Positions 25,175-38,100 of a stretch of 64,000 nt of DNA are shown here, one piece after another. The DNA is taken from assembly GCA_002118135.1 (NCBI GenBank), contig BDIU01000045.1:281208-345207 (forward strand), written 5' to 3'. The position numbers and the translations under genes were made by a program. The DNA comes from Trebouxia sp. TZW2008. Taxonomy: Eukaryota; Chlorophyta; Trebouxiophyceae; Trebouxiales; Trebouxiaceae. Position 1 is the first letter of the stretch. The number at the start of each line of letters is the position of its first letter. Below the pieces are notes generated by a model. It made no database searches, was not told where the DNA came from, and was given only the letters and a program-made list of their open reading frames with translations.

Positions 25175-26475
25175 GACCATGACAAGCCGGTTTCACACTA
25201 TATGCATGTTTCCTAGCTGCATGTATTGCTGAGAAATGTATCTGCTGAACAGCCTTGCGGCGTATCTCAGCATGTGTATAGTGAATGACCAAATTCAAAT
25301 ATGCTTTGCTGAACGAAGCGAGCTCATGTTTGTGGATGCTGTGTGTTGTGCCTGTCATTATGGGCATGTAGGCATGTTGCTTGCTTGCAAAATTGCCATG
25401 TAGCTTTTTCCAACAACATCATGCATGGAATGACAGCACAGTGTCCTCACAGAGCTTGCTGTGCAGGGAGGAGGACTCATTGGGTGACATCAGTACACTG
25501 GCAGACCCCTCTGTTGTGCAGCAGTTGCTTGATTTACGCGGCAAATGATCAGCCAGCTTTTCAGACTTCAGCTGGGTGACATGGGGTGCGGCCCGCAACA
25601 CAGGGCCAACATACATTGGGCATGTGCGATGGACTGCGTATCACCACGAGCCTTGCTGTGGCATCTGGAAGAGTGCAATTTTGACCAGTCCCATCCTGCT
25701 TATACTGTGTCGCATTTTGTTCATACAGATAAAGGCATTTGATGCTGTAGAATCCAGCTCTTTCAGTCAATTTTGGAACTGACTACAACCCAATAAAGTG
25801 ACTTCTGTTTGTAGCTGCATGCTGCAATCAGCTTGTTTACCACCTTGCCGAGCTACGTACTGCAGGTTTTAACTGTGGTACTTCCGTGAGGTTGTTCTGA
25901 TCATGACCGTGACAAAAACTTCTCTTTGAGCAATATCTCTACATGTGAACGTCTCTGCACTGACATCTGGTTGAAAGACTCCTTACATACCAGCGGATGC
26001 TTTCCTTGGCAATAGCGCAAATGCATACGTTGATGCCAGTCCCAGGCTGAGCAATTTCATCCCACACTAGATTGCCAATGATCCCATTGTGCTGCATGCA
26101 TCGTACATGCATGATTTTTTCTGTCATGATGATACACATTGATGATGCAGCGCTTAGCCATAGCGCATATGAGGCTATCAGTGCTAGTAAGACGACGTTT
26201 ATGATGAAAGAACACATACTCACAAGAAAGCAAAGACACGGGACCGCATGCTGCGCAGCAAGCAATCGGAATACAGGTAAACAATACAAAAGGAAGTTCA
26301 GAAATCTTGTGTCGTCCAAAGTCACAGCCCATACAAAGTGACAGAGTCTCTGCATCCTGGTGTCGGTTGTCAGTAGGTTATGCGCCAAAGATCTCTGGCT
26401 ATGACCCACCTCACACTTTGCTATGCAGTTCATTGTTGATGTACAGCTCAAGCTTGCAGCCTGCAGCACCTGGCC
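25175..26475. other. Convergent intergenic region, no supported gene
   Basis: This 1.3-kb gap separates the 3' ends of ACS (+) and SKIP16 (-). A - strand open frame at 25939-26469 encodes two hydrophobic segments but has no ATG-started family match, no splice support and no conserved motif. I do not call it. The rest is presumably 3' UTRs. Confidence 0.5.
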
Positions 26476-29400
26476 TCAAAAGACATAGTCTGGCTTGTCC
26501 AGCCTGAATTGAGGGCACTGCACAATACACAGCAGCTGCTTGCAAAAGACTTGGTCATATAATAAATTGCTCCTACCCATATGCATCGACTTTGGCATTG
26601 TTACATGTCCTCGGACACTCTTCTGCCCAAAACATAAAAGCAGATTGCTTGCAGCCATCTTGTCATGCCAAAACCACTGAGCATGAATCATGGTCACTGA
26701 TGTCAATGCAGAGGCACTGAGTGAGAGTGTGTTGGCATGGCATCTGCACCACTCTCACACGCAAGCATTGATGAGCCCTTTGGTCTTGTGCAATATTGCT
26801 GATACCTCGACATTGAACTCAGCCCCAGTGGGGCGTTTGGTGGTGCCCTCAACAAACTTGAAAAAGCCCTCCATTGAGCCCTTGGGCTGCTGCTGGGCAG
26901 TGCAGCTCTGATATACAAAAGGATTGCCACCTGCAACCAAGCACAGCCCCACCTGAGCACAGCCTGTCATTTGTGGTCAGGGACCTAGGGCAAACAGTGC
27001 AGCAGAACTGTTTAATTGTTAGACAGCTCCAGTTGCTGATGCAGGCCAGACACATGTATCAGCTGCAGACTGTCAAGCAAGCATAAGAGGTTACAAGCAA
27101 GCGCTGAGGTTCTGCAACATGTCCTTTGATGCAGTCTCATTGTCAGCACAAAGACATGAGCAGCAGATCAATTAGCAGATTCTGTCGAGCACATTATTGT
27201 CACAATGTGGTCATGCAGAGTAGGTTGACGTGAGCACCAGTGCACATGCATTGACCATAGTGTGCTATACCAGGAGTCAGAATGGGGTGTTTGCCAATGA
27301 CACCATCGCCCTTGATGTTTTGGGTGACCTCCCCATTCTGATCTCTGATGATCCAGTGACGGGCTTGCAGCTGAACCCTGGTGAGCGGTATAAATTCAGA
27401 ATCAAGAGGCCATAGGGCTTTCTGCTCTTCTTCAGACAGAAGAGAGAAGCGTACACTGCAGTCACCAATGCAGTTGTCAAGCACTTGTATTGTCTGCCTT
27501 GTGTCTGCTGCACTTCGCTGTGTGTGTGTGTGTGCTGCACCAGAAGAGCAAATGCATAATGCAGTGACCAGCGGAGTGTCATGCAGTTATGTTGTCTCCC
27601 TTGCGTCTGCTGCACCACAAGTCTGCTGTATGCTGCACCAGAAGAGTCAAGGTATACTGCAGTGCACAATGGAGTCGTCATGCAGTCACTCTGAGAGTCT
27701 TGCTTTGTCTGCTGCACCAGAAGTCTGCTGTACAGATGCTGCACTAGAAGAGCAAACACAATATCGTCACCAATCAAATGGCTATGCCCTCATGTCTGCT
27801 TTGCGTCTGCTGTACAGACATCTGCCTCATGGCTGCTGCACCACAGTCACAAGTACACATGGCTGTCAACAATTTTGTTGTGCGGGCGTGCTTGCTGCTC
27901 TACTTGCCTTCGGATGATAGCACATTTGCATGCTGGACCCATATGTCGTGCCATGAATGTGGCAGCATGCTTTCTGCTCTACTCAGGCTAGGACAACTGA
28001 TGGTGACAACATAAGTTGCATCTGATGGGGCTACACTTCGTCTATACAGCAGCAGCTGCCAAGCTCTCATCAAATGCCAGGTAGCTCATGCAAATTGTGC
28101 AATGCCATGCTGAGATGTTTTGTCGCCTCAACTGCTCAAGTCGTGGTGGGCAACAATACAGGCCTCTTATACCAGTGAACCAGTACCTGACTTTGATGCA
28201 GTCAGGCACGCGAAGGCATGAAGCGCTGTACAAGTACAAACACCTGACACAGCAGATGATAGCATGTATCAATAGTGATGAAGGCCTACTTGTATGAGAA
28301 GAAATAGGCCTCCTCTTCAGTAGCGCCCTTCTGCTTGGAAAGCTCAGGCACAAACACAGCTGCAGCTTCCACCTTGACCCTGTTGGTGACTGCCACCCTC
28401 TGCACCAACAGAGACTTCTTAGCAATAACAACAGTTGGCATGGATAACAACAATCAATGGCATGACCAGTCTAGCTCAAGACCCTGTTGGTCACTGCCAT
28501 CCTCTGCACCAACAGGGACAAATTGCAACGACAGCGTTCAGCGGCATGACCAGTGTCGCCAGGACAGCAGGAAGCTGTTGTTGTACGGGTAATACGAATG
28601 ACTGTTCTGCAAGTCCTGCCAACGAGATCATCAACAGGATCTGCACAATGACCTCCTCATGCATCCCTGATGTAGCTGTGGGCAGCTTGGTCATAATTCC
28701 TTGCTTGGTGTTAGTGAACGCAAATCACAGGCCGTGGCAAAGTGATGCTGATTTGTCAAGTGCATTGCTGGCTTGTGTTTGATGCATATTTGTGAGCACC
28801 TGACGCCACTGACATGCTGCTGCGCTAGCTTGAGTGGCATGCAATGAAGGACTGGCTGTCAGAAACATCCGCTGATGCCACCCCCACAGGCAGATGACCA
28901 GTACGGTCAAGAACCTGAAGCAAGCAACTGGACTTGCCTACCAGCCAAGGTTGCTTGATGCATTCGCAGTAGCAGTAGTAGTAGTAGTGTCTCGGCTGGT
29001 GCTCAAGACAAGGGGATGCGGTAGCTTGTAGATTGCTCATGGTCAAATCACACTTATCAAACCCATCAACAGCCATGTACACAGGCAGATGGCCAGTATG
29101 GTCAATTGGGTTTGCTTACCAGCCAAGGCTCCTTGACTGGGTACAGGCAGATGCCAAAAGAGTCTATTTGGTCGTGCAGGTTGCAGCAGGCGAGCTGGTT
29201 TTTGAGGGTGTCTGCATATGCTTCAAACCAGCGCAGGGCTGCATCAAAGCCGCCAGGAGGGGCTGCATCCCAGCTTTTGTCATCTTCACAGGAGGACACT
29301 CTGACTTGACATCCATGGTCCATCACCATTATGTTCTGCAGCAGGAGCATCAGCGTGTTATTTCTTGCAAAGTTGCTTTGGTTCATCAGCATCATGGTGT

Positions 29401-30884
29401 GGCACTGGAAGCTGAAGCATCTTGTGACAAAAGGAAAGAGCCAACTGTGGTGGCAGTATGCGCACTCGACTAGGAGGGATTCACCTGGAAGCAACAGAAA
29501 ATAACAGACAATGTAGGCATAGCTGGACACAGGCATCATCTGCTTTGTGGATGAAGCAAATGCATGCCAACATGTTTGACATTGTGATGTGGACTGAATG
29601 ACATTCAGAACGTGAGTGTCCCCAAGGCGCTGCTTTTGACATGGTTCAAACTGCCTGCAGCTGTGGAGGTGCAAAAGCCGCATTGAACCTTAGGGGTTTG
29701 GATGCTGGCGGTGAGGTTGAGGCCATCTCCATAGTCAATATATTCATCTCTGTTCCTGAGGCGTTTGGTGCTAATGGCTGCCTGGCGTATGGGCAGCAGG
29801 CGAGTGGATACAATGTGGTCATAAAATGAGTACCTGCAGCAGGCAATGCTGCATAGTGCAGGGAGTCCACGGCAATCTGTGTGCATGCAGCTGTGCAATC
29901 ATGACAAGTGTTGACAACATCTTCCAGATTGCAGGCAGCCTGGGAGGCTGCGCCTGAACGCAGCAACACAATGCAGTACTATACGTCTGCAGTTGTGCGT
30001 GGCTTCAACATGCTGGGGAGCCACAGGCACCAGCAAGGGGTGAGTGCATACAGGGAGTGATCAGGCTCTGGGAGTCAACGTTGCAAGCAGCATGGCATGC
30101 AAATGGCACGCTTACCCTCCCAGCACTCCATCAAACATGCTGGCATGTGGCGTCATGATTGGGAATGTCTCATCGCACTGCAAGACTTGACCATCATGCA
30201 AGCGATAGATCACTCGCAAGGAGTCTGGAATCTTGCACTCCAATGACTTCTCTGCATCATTGAGCTGCTGCTCTGAGGCAGGAAGCCTGCAGAAAAATTG
30301 TGTTTTACCAAACTGAGCCCAAATGCACTGCAACTGTTTAGCTAGGTATCGCCTGAGTCACACTTTGATTTGCGGCAGCAGCTTACCCTAGTGATGTAGA
30401 TACATTAGGGTGATTCGCCTGTGTCCAGTCTTCTATGGTCTGCCAAGCTGCAATTGCGCGTTTGGCATAGGGCTTATACCTCCCAGCAAAAGAAGCATGC
30501 CAGGAAGCATAAGCACTTCTGCAAAGCACAATGGCTGAAGAACAATCATGTGGTGTCCTGTTTGGTGTCTCAGTGTAGGTGCTGCAGCAACACACTTCCA
30601 GCTTTTTCGAGTGACTCCCTCAGGCGTTGCTGCTTGTCGCAACAGGTAGTCACGACGACATAGATCGTGCCACAGGCCGTCATCTGCTGCAATGACACGC
30701 CAAAGCTTTTGACAGCAAGCAATCTGAGCACACTGCGGTGCTGACAGCAGCCTGCAGCAGCGCGACAGCAGCGTCAGAAGCTTGGTGATCTGATCTTTGC
30801 AATTTTCTTAACAGCGTCAAGTTGTCACCTGCATATCTCCAGAAACGTTTGGGGTTCCAAGTCGTTGATTGAGCGCGTGACCAT
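26476..30884 (-). CDS. SKIP16: F-box protein with SUKH and ApaG domains (SKIP16/FBXO3 type), about 445 aa
   Basis: Likely the substrate-recognition subunit of an SCF ubiquitin ligase. Exons are 30884-30829, 30751-30596, 30518-30387, 30286-30116, 29833-29689, 29335-29120, 28399-28290, 27455-27271, 26930-26806 and 26517-26476, 446 codons in frame. The N terminus is an F-box (DLEPQTFLEICR-LLSAPQ, KLWRVIAADDGLWHDLC). Then come the SY..W..SF linker (SAYASWHASFAGRYKPY), the SMI1/KNR4 (SUKH) domain (ASEQQLNDAEKSLECKIP, YRLHDGQ, YSFYDHIVSTRLLPI, FDAALRWFEAYADTL) and the ApaG domain (VAVTNRVKVEAAAVFVPEL, ARHWIIRDQNGEV, GDGVIGKHPILTPGGG, CTAQQQPKGSMEGFFKF, DKPDYVF). This domain order is that of plant SKIP16 and animal FBXO3. 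An additional exon between 29340 and 29690 is possible, because the SUKH domain looks short there. The gene is head-to-head with TIPIN. Confidence 0.92.
28440..29000. repeat. Copies of SKIP16 exon edges in introns
   Basis: Near 28480-28525 accctgttggtcactgccat and cctctgcaccaacagggac copies the ApaG exon start at 28360-28410 (accctgttggtgactgccac). Near 28880-28960 cacaggcagatgaccagtac and ttgcctaccagccaaggttg copies the donor edge of exon 29335-29120 at 29085-29135 (ttgcttaccagccaaggctc). All are on the same strand as their parents. Confidence 0.8.
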
Positions 30885-31149
30885 TGTCTGGGGAGACAGG
30901 ATGCAGACGGAGTTGGGCCAAGCTTCAGGCCAAAACTGGCCAAGTTTGGTTTCTGAGCGCACACATCAAAAGTTTTGAATACCTGCTCTCTCTTCACTTC
31001 TAGGCACACTGTGTCAGCCTCGAGCGCCTCTTCGGCGCGCGCATGCCCTCCTGCCTGCTGGAGGCAATTTCTAAAGTGTGCCGAGCTGCGGCCTGCGAGT
31101 GCGACGCTTTGCCCCTGAGCTATTCTGGCTAGATCTAGCTGATCTGCTT
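30885..31149. promoter_or_regulatory. Divergent SKIP16/TIPIN promoter region
   Basis: Only 265 bp separate the two start codons. The segment 31020-31110 is CpG-dense (for example ttcggcgcgcgcatg), in contrast to the CpG-poor introns on both sides. It is inferred to be a shared bidirectional promoter. No specific factor site was recognised. Confidence 0.6.
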
Positions 31150-34100
31150 ATGGCAAGCACTGCTGCATCCCAACCTAAGCTGCCAACTGGCAAAGGCTGC
31201 TTCAAGTGTGGCAAGACTGGTCACTGGTCTCGCGACTGTACTGCTCCACCTTCAGAATGGATCACCAGAGCGTCCACACAGCCAGCTGCAGACGGCGCAG
31301 CCCCACTACAGACCGTAGAACCGCCACAGTAAGCATCACCTTGATATTGCCCTAAAAGGGGGGTGTCATCAATGACGCCTGACCCCGAGATGCTTCTGCA
31401 GGGATGCCACAGCTCAGCTGCAAGTTCCAATTGCAACAGGAAAGCGTAAGCGCCAAAAGCCAAAGCTTACTGTAGATAACCTGAAGGTGAACTTGGGACA
31501 TGCACATTATGGCTGACTGCCTAATATCTAGTTATTGAGCTCACGACATCATGCAGAAAGAAGTCTGCAGGTCAGAGTGTCATTTGCTGCTGAGCAAGGC
31601 TGTTGACTATGTCTCATGCAGGAGCGTCATGGCATTGCAGAGGTATTTCACACTTTCCCTAAGCTTTTCAAGCAGCAATTCAGGGGACGAGGATATGAGG
31701 TGACAATACAATAACCTCCTCACCCATAGTGATATGCATGCCTGCAATTTCTCGCTTTGCCTGATGTCACCTGAGAACTTGGCTTCAGTGACAGTGAGAG
31801 TGTTCCAAGGCTGACAAGCCCTGTCTTCAGGCAGGCGACCTGAGAAGACTGTTGGAGCTGTACATTGGCTGGCAACAGCGCATCTTTCCTTATGCTTCCT
31901 TTGATGCATTTGTTGAAGGCCTAGAGAAATTGGGCAGTTCCCATGTGCTCAAGGTACAGCTTTGACATCGCATAGCAGACACAGTGCCATGACAAGGAGA
32001 TCGTTGAATATGCTGCTGCTGAGATTGATGTGACTGTGTATTGCAAAGCGTCCTGCCCAAAACCCATGTGCCAACCACGCTGGCTCAGCAGCATAACTGT
32101 ACTGCAGATGGAGTTGCGGGAGCTGCGATCTGAGATATTGAAGGTTGTTGAGGAGCCACAGCAGGTCTGCACTCATGTAGAAATCAAGCCTTGATGCATC
32201 ATCTTATTGCCTTTGCACCTTGTGCAGAACAGCATGCACAAACGACCAATGCTGAGCAAGCCATTTTGCAAGACACGATTAGGTTGACTGCAGACTCACG
32301 CCTTGGCACTCTTTGGCTTGATGACTTTGATCTTTGGTTTGCTTGCTTTCCTGGGTTTTGCCTGCCTCTTCTGTCATCGAGCATCAAAGATGTCATAAAG
32401 ATGCAATGCGTTGGCTGCCTTGATTGTTGGCACGGTCGTTGAAGTCGTTTCATGTAGGAGGGTGGGTGGATGGGTATGGGCACAAGTTCTGATGCCAAAG
32501 CGGATGGTGCTGCTGAGCCTGGCTTAGGTGCAGAAGATGATGATGGCATGCCTGACTGGGATGACGATGATTTGATTGCAATGCAAGCAGAGCCAATGGT
32601 ACTCCAGACAATCTGTTCATCTCCTGTCCTGCATCACAAAAAGTGCCACTACTGCCTCCATGCTGCATGGCATTGATGCTGTGTGAGGTCAAACCTGCTG
32701 CACAACCTCACAGTCAGAGACTCGCTGTCAAGGCTTTGCAAGTCAGCAGTCATCATTACTTGCATGGAGTGGCAAGTTGTTAGGGCTAAATTCAGCAGCA
32801 GACCATCCAGACAGCTGCATGATACAGCATGATCAGCACTTTGCATTGCTGACCATCAATGTGAGTAGGCATCACAGAAAGGTTGCTCTACTTTGCCGTT
32901 CATACAACATTGCTGTATGCAGGAAGTGCAATATGGTTAGGCAACACAATAGATTGTTCTGACCAGCAATTTATACAAAATTGCTGTGTGCAGGAAGTAG
33001 GACATGGCCCGTCAGCATCAGCCCAGCCAGATGCTGAGTTGGAGCTGGATGATGACGAGCTGCTGGACATGATGGGAGATATGCCACCGCCTGCACCTGC
33101 CCGGCCCCCTGCCATTCTGCCTCCGATCACAAACACCTTGCCAGGCAAGAGGAGCATTTCCAGAAGTTTTTTGCCGAGGGCATTGCATATGGACATGCAG
33201 TATGCTATGCAAATCATGTGAAGCTGCATGGCTGTCACGCTCTCTGCTTCAGCATACATGCAAGCCTTTGGGCCTTCAGTCAGTTATTGCTGACAGTATT
33301 GCTAAGCGGTCTGACTGACTAAGTGCAAAGAATATTGGGGCTCGATCATGCATGCTGGCAACCTTTGCTGTAATGTGTGTAGCCCGACAATGTACAGATC
33401 AAGCAAGCACTGACGTTGAGTGTTTTGAACAGATGACGAGTTTGATGATGACGAGCTGCTAGAGCTAGCTCAAGCTGGCATGAGTCAGGGCGCAGCACCC
33501 AAAGCACACCATGGCAAGCTGGAGTCAAGTGCCATGGCTTATCAAGATCCTGCTAACAGACCTGAAGCAGCTCAGAGCAATGCAGCGCCAAAGCCATCAG
33601 CTCAGGAGGCACAAGCACCTCAACAACCCACAGATGTGCAGCAGCCAGCAAAGGCTGAAGCTGCAACTGATGAGTATTTGGAGCTTGACGATGATGAGCT
33701 GTTGGAGCTTGCTTGTGCAAGCATGGACCCTCCAGAGCAATGCCTAGCCAGCTGTCAAGCTGCTGCAAAGCCACAGGCACCTGCAGCGGCGGAGACTTCT
33801 GGCAGAAAAGCCAGTAGTGACAGCCAACTTGCCAAAAACCATGCTGAAGGTAGCTGTGCTTTCTGTGTTCAAGCTTGCCTTCATGCCCAGTGCTGATAGA
33901 GAGTTCAAGAAGACAGGTCTGCGTGATCAGCATTCAGCAGCAAGCGCTGAAGAGAAAACAATGCATTAGCAAAGTGTGCAATAATCATATGCCGTTTCAG
34001 ACCTTTCTGCAAGGGGCAGAAGCATCATGAGGGACTGGCTGCATTCTGTGCTGCATCTATGCCCTACACAATATTGGGCACTACAGACATGCTAACCAAA

Positions 34101-34371
34101 AATGTGAATGTCTCACTGAGCAGCTTCCTGGGATAAGCTGCTGCAAGGCCTCTTCGGCAAGTCATGGATCAACTGTTCTGGTGCAGGAACGACCCTTCGC
34201 AGCAGTGAAGACGTGGGCCCTACTGTAAATGATGATAACGCACATCGCAAAGGCAAAGATGAATATGAGCTTGATGATAACGAGCTGTTGGCACTCGCTG
34301 CTACACAGCTGGAAGGCGAATCATACGAAGCAGTGCAGAGAAGTGCATGTGCCACTGGTTATCATGTTTAA
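31150..34371 (+). CDS. TIPIN: TIPIN/Swi3-type replication fork protection protein with zinc knuckle and repeated acidic motifs, 471 aa
   Basis: TIPIN partners Timeless to stabilise stalled forks and support checkpoint signalling. Exons are 31150-31328, 31402-31486, 31622-31699, 31831-31953, 32108-32164, 32458-32598, 32994-33144, 33433-33849 and 34187-34371, 472 codons in frame. Residues 17-30 form a CCHC knuckle (CFKCGKTGHWSRDC), as in plant TIPIN homologues. The Swi3 domain follows (about 78-165: QKPKLTVDNLK, FHTFPKLFKQQFRGRGYE, LLELYIGWQQRIFPYASF, FVEGLEKLGSSHVLK). The tail from about residue 205 is acidic and disordered. It carries five related motifs: DWDDDDLIAMQ, LELDDDELLDMM, DEFDDDELLELA, LELDDDELLELA and YELDDNELLALA. 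Intron 7 would use a GC donor (ccag/gcaaga), which fits the phase exactly. The tail exons are my inference; the Swi3 part is firm. Confidence 0.9.
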
Positions 34372-34725
34372 TGCCATGTGTGCAAGCGGAGATACAAGCT
34401 GAAGCACTTGCTTCAACTCCAGGCGCTAGACACAGTTGGGAACTGCTACACTTGCACTTGGGGTGCTGTCAACCACGAGCTTGGCATCTACCACATTTGC
34501 AAAGACAAGCACTGATTAAACTCAGGTTCAGTAAAACAGTCAGGCGCACGAAATAAGGCTTTGCTGCAGTCGTGCATATGTCCTCACTCTCAGTCTCACA
34601 CTGCCGACCGAAACAGCCTGCTCAAGCCGTTTGTCTGATCATGGCAGAAGGCAGCAATTTATTGACTTGCCGCAGCAAAGCTTAGCAAGCCATGTTGCAT
34701 CTTCATAATATCGACAGCTCAAAAC
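34372..34725. other. Convergent intergenic region TIPIN / V-ATPase H
   Basis: About 350 bp between two stop codons on opposite strands. No exon, repeat or RNA was seen. It presumably holds two short 3' UTRs. Confidence 0.6.
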
Positions 34726-35071
34726 TCAGTTGGCGTTCAGGTACTCCAACTTGTCTTTGGCCAGCATGATTTTCTGGACACAAAGCAGAGCTTGTTTTTG
34801 CACCTCAGGCTCAGGGTGCATCATCAAACGCATGACGAGCTCCTTCCCTCTGAACTCTGCAGCCAAGCCGCTCAAGATTTAGAAACTCACATCGAGGGTC
34901 AAGTCTTGTGCATGACAATGCCTGAGACCATCATGCAGCATGCTGAGCATCAATGACGTCACAACTGTGCTTTCAGGCCAGGATGAGTCACATCTGGCTC
35001 CCTACACCGGATTGTCAATTCTGTTGATTGATTGACTGATTAATTAATTGATTGATTGGTTGGTTGGTTGG

Positions 35072-35106
<35 letters not shown>

Positions 35107-38100
35107 GTTGGTTGATTAATTGATTGATTGATTGACTGATTGATCGGCAAGTAAGCAAGGCATACAACAGCAAGTCTTTTTAACCCACCGGTGACAATGC
35201 TGCGACCATGCGGGTGTGTCGTGATGAACATTCCAAGGTCATGGCAGCCAACAGCTAGAGTCCTGGTCTCCCTAGATGCTTCCAGTAGCTTCAACAATAC
35301 ACGCAATATCTGGAAGTCCTTCTCCTCAAACTTCTCCACATTCTCTTTCCAGAACTGCAAGCAACAAGCCTGTATGTCAGCTCATATGCTGTGACCATCA
35401 GTCTGCACCACATGTTGTTTTAGCAAAGCTGAGCCACTGCCCTATAGTGATGAAGGGCACATTTTGTCAGATGAGCCCTGTGGCGCAAGCAATTGGAGTC
35501 ACTGTGTCATCATGAGTTCAGTGCATATGCCGCACAATGTGGCTGACAGTATTGATATGGCATCATTGCAGCTGCTGCAGGGCACAGCTGGCGATGCAAT
35601 GAAGACAGTGTGATTGCATGTGTTAATAACTCTGGTACGATACATGGTGTGGCTGACAGTATTGATGTGACATCATTGCGGCTGTGGCAAGGCAGGACTG
35701 ATAGTGCAATGCAAATAAATGTAGTTGCACATGTTGCCAATCTTGATGCATGAGCTGGCAATGAGTCACCTGTTGTGAGGTGTGCATTGGTGTCCAGTCT
35801 AGGCTGTCACCCAAAACCTCCTTCTTGTACTTTTCAAAGCTGCTCAGCAACTGAATGTTCTCCTTCAGGGAGACATCAAGGGAATCCAAAGCCCCAGATA
35901 GCTCTTCGTCCTCCTTTGTCTGCAAACACGCTGAAAAATGTCATCGGCCGCAAAAACATGACCCCCAGCAGAAAATCAACTGATTCTTAAGCACAAGAAA
36001 ACACAACAAGACCAAACACAAAACCATGTCTCAAGCCAGGCGGTACTGATGCAGCAAACATGCAGATATGGGAGCCTTTTTTGCCAAAGGCTTGGGTCAG
36101 AGTTGTACCTGAACAATGCGCTGCTGCACAACCTTGGGCAAGCCAGCTTCCACCATCTCAGGGCCCAACTCCAGCTTGGGATTGGCCAACAGATTGCGCA
36201 GTGCCAACATGGCCACCCGCATCACCTGCATTGTTCACATAGAACACGGTTTCACTTTCTTTCTGACTGGAATTGCTTAGATGTCAAGGATGCAACGAGG
36301 CCTCTTGAGGCAGATGTCAAGCGCTGGGTCTGATTGTAAGTTCTGCCTTGTCCTGGTTCATGCAGAGTGCTGGTATGCTCTGCACAGTGCTTTTCAAATC
36401 CAAGTGGCTGCAACTGATGCAGGCGTTATCTGAGCTGTGAAGTCCAAAGCTTGTTGCTGGGTGAAGGAGCCAGCTTTGGACGCAGCAAACCATAGAAGCA
36501 ATGCCTGATGCTTTTTGAACCTTTCAAGCAGAACTGCTATACAGTGGCATAGGGCTAGAAACAGATGCTGCTTCGCCTCTTCCTTGGTGACTTGACGAGC
36601 CATATCGACCAAGCGATGCACCACTATAGGTCGAAAACACAATGCTTTGAGACTCGTTCAGATATGCCTACGATGCATCGGCACACAGGGCTGCATCAGA
36701 CGGCTGGATCACCTTTTCCTTGGTGGCCTGGCGAGCCATATCCACCAAGCCATGCACCACTCGCACTCAAAAGACCAATGCCTTGAAGCCCTGCCAGGCA
36801 CAAATGCTATGCACGGGCGCACAGGGAGCATCAGAAGGCTGGATCACCTTCTCTTTGGTGGCTTGTCGAGCCATGTCGACTAGGCCATGCACCACTCCTG
36901 AGCTGCCCATAGCCTCTGCAGCTGGCTCGTAGAATGTCAGCTGCCACACACACATGCCTGCCTCATACAGTAGCTGCTGATTTGGTGCTGCTGATGATGC
37001 ATTAGACCTCAGCAATGGCGCCAGCAACTGTACAGAGCCTGGAACCCGCTGGAACAGCACACGAACTGACCGCTCCCGCAGGAGTCTGCTTAGGCAATGG
37101 ATGGCTGCTGGTACACTGTGGGTTGGGTTGAAGGGGCGCCTGCATGCAAAGGTCTGCCAACTTCAGAGTCGGCAAGTCACTGACAACTCATTGACACTGA
37201 GTCGGCAGTGTCAATGTGGGGAGTTTGACGCTGCCAGCTTGGAATGCGAATTCCGTGCTGATACAGGCTGTTTACCATACACCAGCACCAAGCATCATTG
37301 TTGCATTCATGGTGATAAAGCACTGCACTGCCTCAGGGCACATTGATCATGCTTCAGGTGAGCAGAACAAATGCTGCTGTCATGCTAGTATCACACTGCT
37401 ATGCTTCAGTGCACAGTAATCAAGCTTCAGGTGAGCAGAGGGATGTTTGCTGTTGTGTTGGTTGATGTTGGCGTTGCTTGGGGACACAGCAGTCATACAT
37501 TAGCTGGGCAGATGACTCTATGCATATGTAACATGAAATATGGCATGCATTCATTGATAAAAATACCATGGGCAAGACGTCAATGTGTCAAGCTGTAATT
37601 TGTTTGCTAAATGCTGATTACCTGAGTTGGGAACATAGCCACTCAATAAATGTCTTCATTGCGTGGTCTACTCCCTGTGGGACAGCAGATCCGTTGGCTG
37701 CTCCATTCTCTGCCACAAATGGCTCCTTGTCTGGTCGGGCTTCCAGGATTGCTGTCAGTGTTTTGGCAGCTTTCGCTTGTGTGAACCAATCAGTCTTGTT
37801 CAGCAGCCTGTAAGCAAAGCCTCTTGAGCATGCTCAAGCATCTGGTTATGCAGCAAATGCACGTCGAATCAGCAGCAGCTGGTGTGATCTGCTCGAAATT
37901 TGATACTGACTCTGCAATAGCTCACCTGAGAAATATGCTGTATGGGTCTGGTAAATTTGCTAGGTGCATATCACTTTCTTGGTGGAATAATTGCGCCCGA
38001 CTAGACTCGACTGCATGCACAGCCACTCTTGAGACCTTGCTTTGCATGAGCACGGGAGACAGTACTGCGTTGCGCGTCGTTTCCATAATAGCCTGAGCAG

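Noticed and set aside
25939..26469. 176-codon - strand ORF with hydrophobic stretches between ACS and SKIP16
   Set aside because: No ATG-supported start, no family motif and no splice context. Probably a chance ORF in 3' flanking DNA.
38044..38100. 29-nt microexon as the missing V-ATPase H exon between exons 2 and 3
   Set aside because: Its length is 2 mod 3 while 1 mod 3 is needed, and the encoded residues do not resemble the family.
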